The notes under the pieces were generated by a model. The model had not been told where the DNA came from. It did not search any database and was given only the letters and a program-made list of their open reading frames with translations. Source: Polytrichum commune (lineage: Eukaryota; Streptophyta; Polytrichopsida; Polytrichales; Polytrichaceae). From it: 64,000 bases of DNA. The stretch spans positions 58,812,283 to 58,876,282 of the forward strand of contig OX485805.1 of NCBI GenBank assembly GCA_950295325.1, given 5' to 3'. The translations under genes were made by a program, and so were the position numbers. This document shows positions 59,482 to 64,000 of this stretch, in pieces; the stretch's first letter is position 1; each line of letters opens with the position of its first letter.

Positions 59482-60988
59482 GGGCTACTTTACACTACAG
59501 TGGAGAAGTCCACCGGTCATGAATTCTAGGGAAATTCTAAAATTTGATTGGTCGAGAGTGACGGTCTTGTCTGGTGGTGGTTTACACTATGGCCAAGAGT
59601 CCTTTGGTGAAGAACTTTGTACATGGATGAAAAAATGACATGGTTGCCAACATGGCGACACTGTTTTAAAGGAGAGTTCTCCGGAGGTCAAGTTTCTTGA
59701 GCAACCTCAAAGCCTCGGACAAGAAACTTGGCCTCCACAAAACTCCAACTTGAATAAAATATTTCTTCCTTAGAGAAATCTTTGCACTATTGTTCTCCCT
59801 CTTTAGTATGACATTTTTGGGAAACACAAAAAAAATCGAATTATCAAGGTGTCGTCTTCTCATTAATATGACAAATGACGTAAAGTTGTCATATTATTGA
59901 GGAAATACAAAAACATAAGTAATATGAGCTTAAAAATATATACAACGAGTTTAAGCAATATAGATGGTATGCAATAATAACTTATGACTCCAAACAAATA
60001 CAAATATTCTCAAGAATACTTAAAATAAGAGTCTAAAGATCTTTGGTGTTGCCTACCCAAGTTAGCAATTGTCATCTAATCTAAATTCCCATCTAACTTT
60101 TGGTAACTAATCATTTCATTAACACCAAAATATGAAGAGTTTCCTAATAAGAAACTAGACAACAAATGATGCATGACATTTAGCATCAAGATACCGGTGA
60201 TACTATATCACCTGTGTACAAGGCAACATACTAGGCAGGAGGCCACTCTCACCCCAACCATGTCCATTCTACACTAGTAACCCTAATTACCATTAAGTTT
60301 CCAACAATAAGTGAAGTTCTCAAGTAGTTCACAAGTGAAAATGGATGTCTTTTAGATGTGCATAGTATAGATGAAAGGAATTTTAGCATAATCTACCTCT
60401 TTAATATGACAAAATGGAGATTCTAAATGTTGCATTATCAAGTGTTGTAATTGTATAAAAGAGGGAGTTTTGAACTAAAAAGTTTGGTCTTGCAAAAATG
60501 TGTTGTAATTTTGAGGGTGTCGTATAAACGAGTGTTGTATTAACGAGGTTGGACTATACCAACATATAATTTCTTTAAAAATCAATAAGAAAATAATATT
60601 ACTTACTTATTTACCTTGATTTGGAACATTTTCAAATACATTCTTTGTCATGAAAGAAGTTTTTAAACATTGCCATATACATTTTATTTTTTGATCAAAC
60701 ACCATTTTTTAAAATATCAATAGAATGGTCATTTAGGGAGTAAGGTTTCTACTATGGCGGGCTATGACCGTTTTGTGAAGTAGTCTGGTGGACTTCGCCT
60801 CTTGGTGAAGTTGTCCAATACACTTCTCATGTAGGTGGTTACACTACGGCCGGTCAAGACTTCTTAAGGCATTATTTTATCGTCTTTTCATCTTCTCCGG
60901 CATACCATCCCTCGCCTCAAATAACCATGTATTGGGCTAAAATTCTTGACCGACTGGTGCACTTCTCCACCGTAGTGTAAAGCGGCCC
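59482..60988. mobile_element. PIF/Harbinger-like MITE hosting a nested pogo copy
   Basis: The left end GGGCTACTTTACACTAC (after TTA at 59,479-59,481) and the right end GTAGTGTAAAGCGGCCC (before TTA at 60,989-60,991) are inverted with 15 of 17 matches. Pairing continues with gaps through 'gtggagaagt', 'caccNgtc' and 'gaattNtag'. The TTA TSD and GGGC start are typical of PIF/Harbinger. Without the inner pogo insertion the element is about 740 bp and has no coding capacity. Confidence 0.82.
59790..60556 (-). mobile_element. pogo/Tigger-type element, deleted copy B (767 bp)
   Basis: TA flanks it at 59,788-59,789 and 60,557-60,558. It is the inverted relative of copy A at 36,682-37,942: ends, 'cgacac' subterminal repeats, the zone before the transposase fragment and the last part of the fragment all match. 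It lacks the sequence matching about 37,020-37,545 of copy A, so almost no coding sequence remains. It sits inside the Harbinger-like element, so it inserted later. Confidence 0.85.
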
Positions 60989-61084
60989 TTAGACTTGCTT
61001 AAGGACTAGGAAATTCATATGTTTTCCATGTAAGTTTGTTGAGCACATCCCAATCATGTACTTCCATGTTTACCCCAAGTAGCT

Positions 61085-61287
61085 CATGAGGGTGAGATGT
61101 TGGTTGAACCTAACAGAATTGTGAAGGTGAATTTACAACATCTCAATACTAAGCCATTCAAGAGAATTCATATGAACTGCAAAAACTAACATGAGGACAA
61201 GGCATCGTGGGAGTTAGAAAATAAGTTCAAAGAAACTTACCCGAGTTTTGTCATTAAAGACAATGACTCAATTGGAGAGGGGAGGAG
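61085..61287 (+). mobile_element. Ty3/gypsy (chromovirus) fossil, chromodomain end and PPT
   Basis: The translated remains include RIVKVNLQHLNTKPFKR and DKASWELENKFKETYPSF, the C-terminal chromodomain-like part of a Ty3/gypsy integrase (family form 'ATWE....F...YP.F'). 'ggagaggggaggag' follows as a polypurine tract, and TG at 61,288 starts the 3' LTR. Only the tail of the element is present and it is broken. Upstream pol sequence is missing. Confidence 0.7.
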
Positions 61288-61700
61288 TGTAATGAACTAA
61301 TTGGGATATGGAATATTAAGGATGATGGAAATTGCAAAATTGGATGTCCAAGGCTAAGGAGCATGGATGAAAACAAGCCGATGGATGAGAAGTGAGATAA
61401 GTATTATCTATATGAAAGAGAGAGGATCATAGACTGAAATGATCCATGCATATAAATAAGGAAACTCCACTTTATATTTATTACTACTTGAGGCTTCAAA
61501 AAATATCTCTTAGATACGATGGATAGATAGATATAAGGCTCGGGGGGGAGAGAATACATGTATTGTGTTTATATGTGTCTCCAAGTTGGGAGGTGAGCCT
61601 CTAGATTGGAAATTATGAAATTATGAAATATTTAACATGGTTGTAAATGTACATTTTAGAACATTATTATTAATCACCTCTTTGAGTTAGGTCCAATGGA
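61288..61700 (+). mobile_element. 3' LTR of the Ty3/gypsy fossil (end uncertain)
   Basis: It starts TGTAATGAACTAATTGGG right after the polypurine tract. TATAAATA at 61,451-61,458 fits the promoter position of an LTR. The right border could not be found because no second LTR is in the window, so the end given is a rough estimate. Confidence 0.5.
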
Positions 61701-63165
61701 ATTTCAAGAGACCGTGTCACTCAATTCTCATAACCATAGGCTTAGTTTGCTAAACCAAATGTGTGCTTCATATTCTCGGGTCTATTCAAAATTAACCAGA
61801 GCCTATAGTATGGTATGTTTTGGCTTTATATTAAAACGATGTAAATTAGCATACACATTTTGACTTGGGATCTCTCTTCCCATGATTACATCTAGCAAAT
61901 TGGGTACCATTTAATTTGAGGGTCCCCCCCCCCGCTAAGGATTGATTTAAACTAAAGGTTTAGGTCCCTCAATCTATGACATGCATATTATGTGATTGGT
62001 CGAGAAGCTGGAGACGAGCCAAGTATGCTTTACACTAGACCATGAGGGCCTAAGGGACCAAAGAATTTCAATGGATGAAAAATCTACCTGGCATCCTACA
62101 TGGCAACAAATGCATAATGTTTCATTGTCCACCATATATTATGTTAGGTGCATCACAAAGAGGTGGGTTTGACACAAAACCAAGGGCCATGACAACAAAC
62201 TAAAGTGGCATTGGCTTCTGATTATATTATATTGCATTGGTAGGGACTCGAATACAAGATCCTGGGATTCGCAAATGAGGAGCTAGACCACCAAGTTGTT
62301 TCTTAACATGTTGAATAGGAACTTGGAAAAAATATTAATGAACCCAAAATTGGTAGATTTCACTATGTCCACTATGTTATCCCTCTTGTTCCAATGTATA
62401 CTTTAACATACCGTAGTAGCTTTACCATTCCGGTAATTAATAGGTAAATAATTAGTATAAGCTATATTTTTAGATTCAGTAATCCTGAATTTGAGGGCAA
62501 AATTTCCACATTATATATATATATATGAAGTTTGCAGTTTTTCTTAAAATAATTTAAGTAGTGCCAAACTGGTAAAGGTACTACAGTATTTGGAGTTTTT
62601 GGGGGTCAAAGGTGTGTGTTTTCTCAAGATTTTATGGTATTTCATTGTATAAATTTCATTTTGAGTCCTTCATTATACATTCATGATATTTGTAGTGGTT
62701 GTTTTCATGTGTGAATGAATTCATGGATTAGCTGCTAATGTCCCTTATAAAGTGAAATTGGTAAGGGTGGATGGAAATGCAAATAAAATCCATTTTTCTT
62801 AAAGTTTTTCTGTGGTAATAAATGGTAAATGGGAAAAAACCACGTGTGAGATATTTGGGTTTGCAAAACCTGATAACAGTATATCTTACAATTATTTAAA
62901 GATTGCAAATGTGCGTGAACTTTTGTGTGCAACATAATGCAATGGAAACACGAAACATTAAGATTTTTTTTTCCAAAAAGCTCACTCTCTCTAGCCGTGC
63001 AGAATTTATTTTCGTAGAAAATCACAATATGTACATTATTATTTGGAAAAGGTTTTGGTTGACACAGATTATATTCTTCAGGTCATTTAAAGATCACAAA
63101 TGTGAGTACACCATAACGACACATGTTTAAAAGAGATTAGACTTCATCTTCAAATTTCATTAACT
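61701..63165. other. Gene-free stretch with small repeat traces
   Basis: A C run at about 61,923-61,934 and 'gctttacactagaccatgagggccta' near 62,029 resemble another worn Harbinger-type end. No gene was recognised. Confidence 0.4.
62237..62300 (-). repeat. tRNA-like (SINE-type) fragment
   Basis: On the minus strand 'tggtggtctagctcctcatt' is followed about 30 bases later by 'tattcgagtccctacca', the order of pol III boxes A and B and the 3' end of a tRNA. It does not form a complete tRNA cloverleaf, so a tRNA-derived SINE head is the better reading. Confidence 0.4.
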
Positions 63166-63390
63166 ACACTAAATGTTTATAGTGTCACCAATTCTATTTG
63201 TCTTACTCAATACTAATTGGAAACCATCCTTGTAGTGTCACCAACACTAATTGTAAACCTGGAATTGTTTGTCGTTTCTTGGAAACTCATTGTTTTTGGG
63301 CATTATAGATTTATCATGTTGCAATTATTGTCACTTAGTGATTTCTCATCTAAGATCTCATTAATCCATGACAATATTTTCATTAAGGTC
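63166..63390 (+). mobile_element. ACACTAAAT MITE family, copy 3
   Basis: It starts ACACTAAATGTTTATAGTGT and matches copies 1 and 2 through 'ttgtcttactcaatactaatt', 'tagtgtcaccaacacta', 'gggcattatNgattta' and 'atccatgacaatatttt'. The right end is missing. It is non-coding. Confidence 0.7.
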
Positions 63391-64000
63391 CTTCCACACC
63401 TAACGAAGGTAGCAGACAAATGTTATCTTCAAACATTTGCTGTTGACTAAAAAACCATATTCGTTCACACGGTGGACAAGAATACGAGATATTACGGATT
63501 TTGTATGATACGAAACACCGATGATATATATTGTCTGTACACACCTATGGCCGTATCTGCCCTATATCTGTGTAACACCTCATGATCGCGTAATGGCCTT
63601 TCACATCAGAAAAGCGATGTCTTGCACCACACCGATGTTTGAATATCGTGCCTTCGCGGTCCTTTAAGGTTTCTTTTCCTCTCTGATGAGTTTATGAGAA
63701 GGAAACACAGATCTCTCCAAACCCTAAACACTCATCCACTTCACGTTACAGAAGCCCACATTGATTTCATTCACCGCCGCAACACTGCACGTCGCTCCAA
63801 GGATGAATCGAAGAGGAAGTTGCGCTCCAATTCAAGGATGAATCGAGGAGGAAGCTGCGTTCCCCGGAAAGATCCGAAGGTGCTGTGCTGCAAGTAGATC
63901 TGCCATGTTCCCGTCGTCTTTTGTCTCTTTCGCGTGCAATACGATCTATAACCACATCTATGGTTCTTCTATTTCAGGGAAAAAGGGAGCAATCGGGGCT
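63391..64000. other. Possible 5' end of a gene running off the window
   Basis: From about 63,560 the sequence is GC-richer than its surroundings, with 'ctctccaaaccctaaacac' typical of plant leaders. A 67-codon frame at 63,694-63,897 is basic (RRNTARRSKDESKRKLRSNS) and includes a tandem duplication of about 36 bp ('aaggatgaatcga(a/g)gaggaag(t/c)tgcg'). 'ctatttcag' at about 63,970 could be a splice acceptor. No family is recognised and the frame may be untranslated leader. Confidence 0.3.

Noticed and set aside
1-64000. CRISPR arrays, operons or bacterial mobile systems
   Set aside because: The window is eukaryotic, with spliced plant genes and plant transposons. The regular arrays seen are microsatellites or a minisatellite without unique spacers.

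Overview
The window looks like nuclear DNA of a land plant. The genes have several exons with GT-AG introns and plant-type families (a FES1-like Hsp70 co-chaperone and an aluminium-activated malate transporter, ALMT). They sit far apart in AT-rich, transposon-filled sequence. The low gene density and the repeats fit a medium or large plant genome. I cannot name the species or firmly place the lineage.

Layout. 1-5,720 is a pile of decayed Ty3/gypsy LTR retrotransposon pieces: repeated LTR copies, one gag-like internal stretch and one inverted LTR piece. 6,950-11,221 holds two parts of one decayed hAT transposase on the minus strand, separated by about 2.6 kb of foreign DNA that carries a 19-unit, 40/41-bp minisatellite. 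12,585-14,927 is a complete six-exon FES1-like gene. 19,863-21,069 is a two-exon gene of unknown function behind a CT microsatellite. 22-36 kb has no recognisable host gene. It holds a diverged duplication, a 716-bp element with perfect 14-bp terminal inverted repeats (TIRs) and an 8-bp target-site duplication (TSD), and two members of a three-copy MITE family. 36.4-39.4 kb is a transposon cluster: a short retroposon with a 14-bp TSD, a deleted pogo/Tigger element and a deleted hAT element with a perfect 8-bp TSD. 46,938-50,457 is a complete six-exon ALMT gene. A short leader-like region with a 61-codon ORF follows near 51.4 kb. 52-64 kb is mostly MITEs (hAT-like, PIF/Harbinger-like and an unclassified family), a second pogo copy nested inside a Harbinger-like element, and the chromodomain end and LTR start of another Ty3/gypsy fossil.

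The three genes have no evident joint function: one acts in protein folding, one is a membrane anion channel and one is unknown. They are isolated genes among transposons, not a cluster. I found no convincing undescribed multi-gene system. The most unusual items are the 716-bp element with an unrecognised ORF, the minisatellite-bearing insert with near-perfect inverted ends, the two gene-free elements sharing a GGCAGGTTCGGC terminus, and two RNA-like hairpins. All exon coordinates and alignments were made by eye from the sequence.
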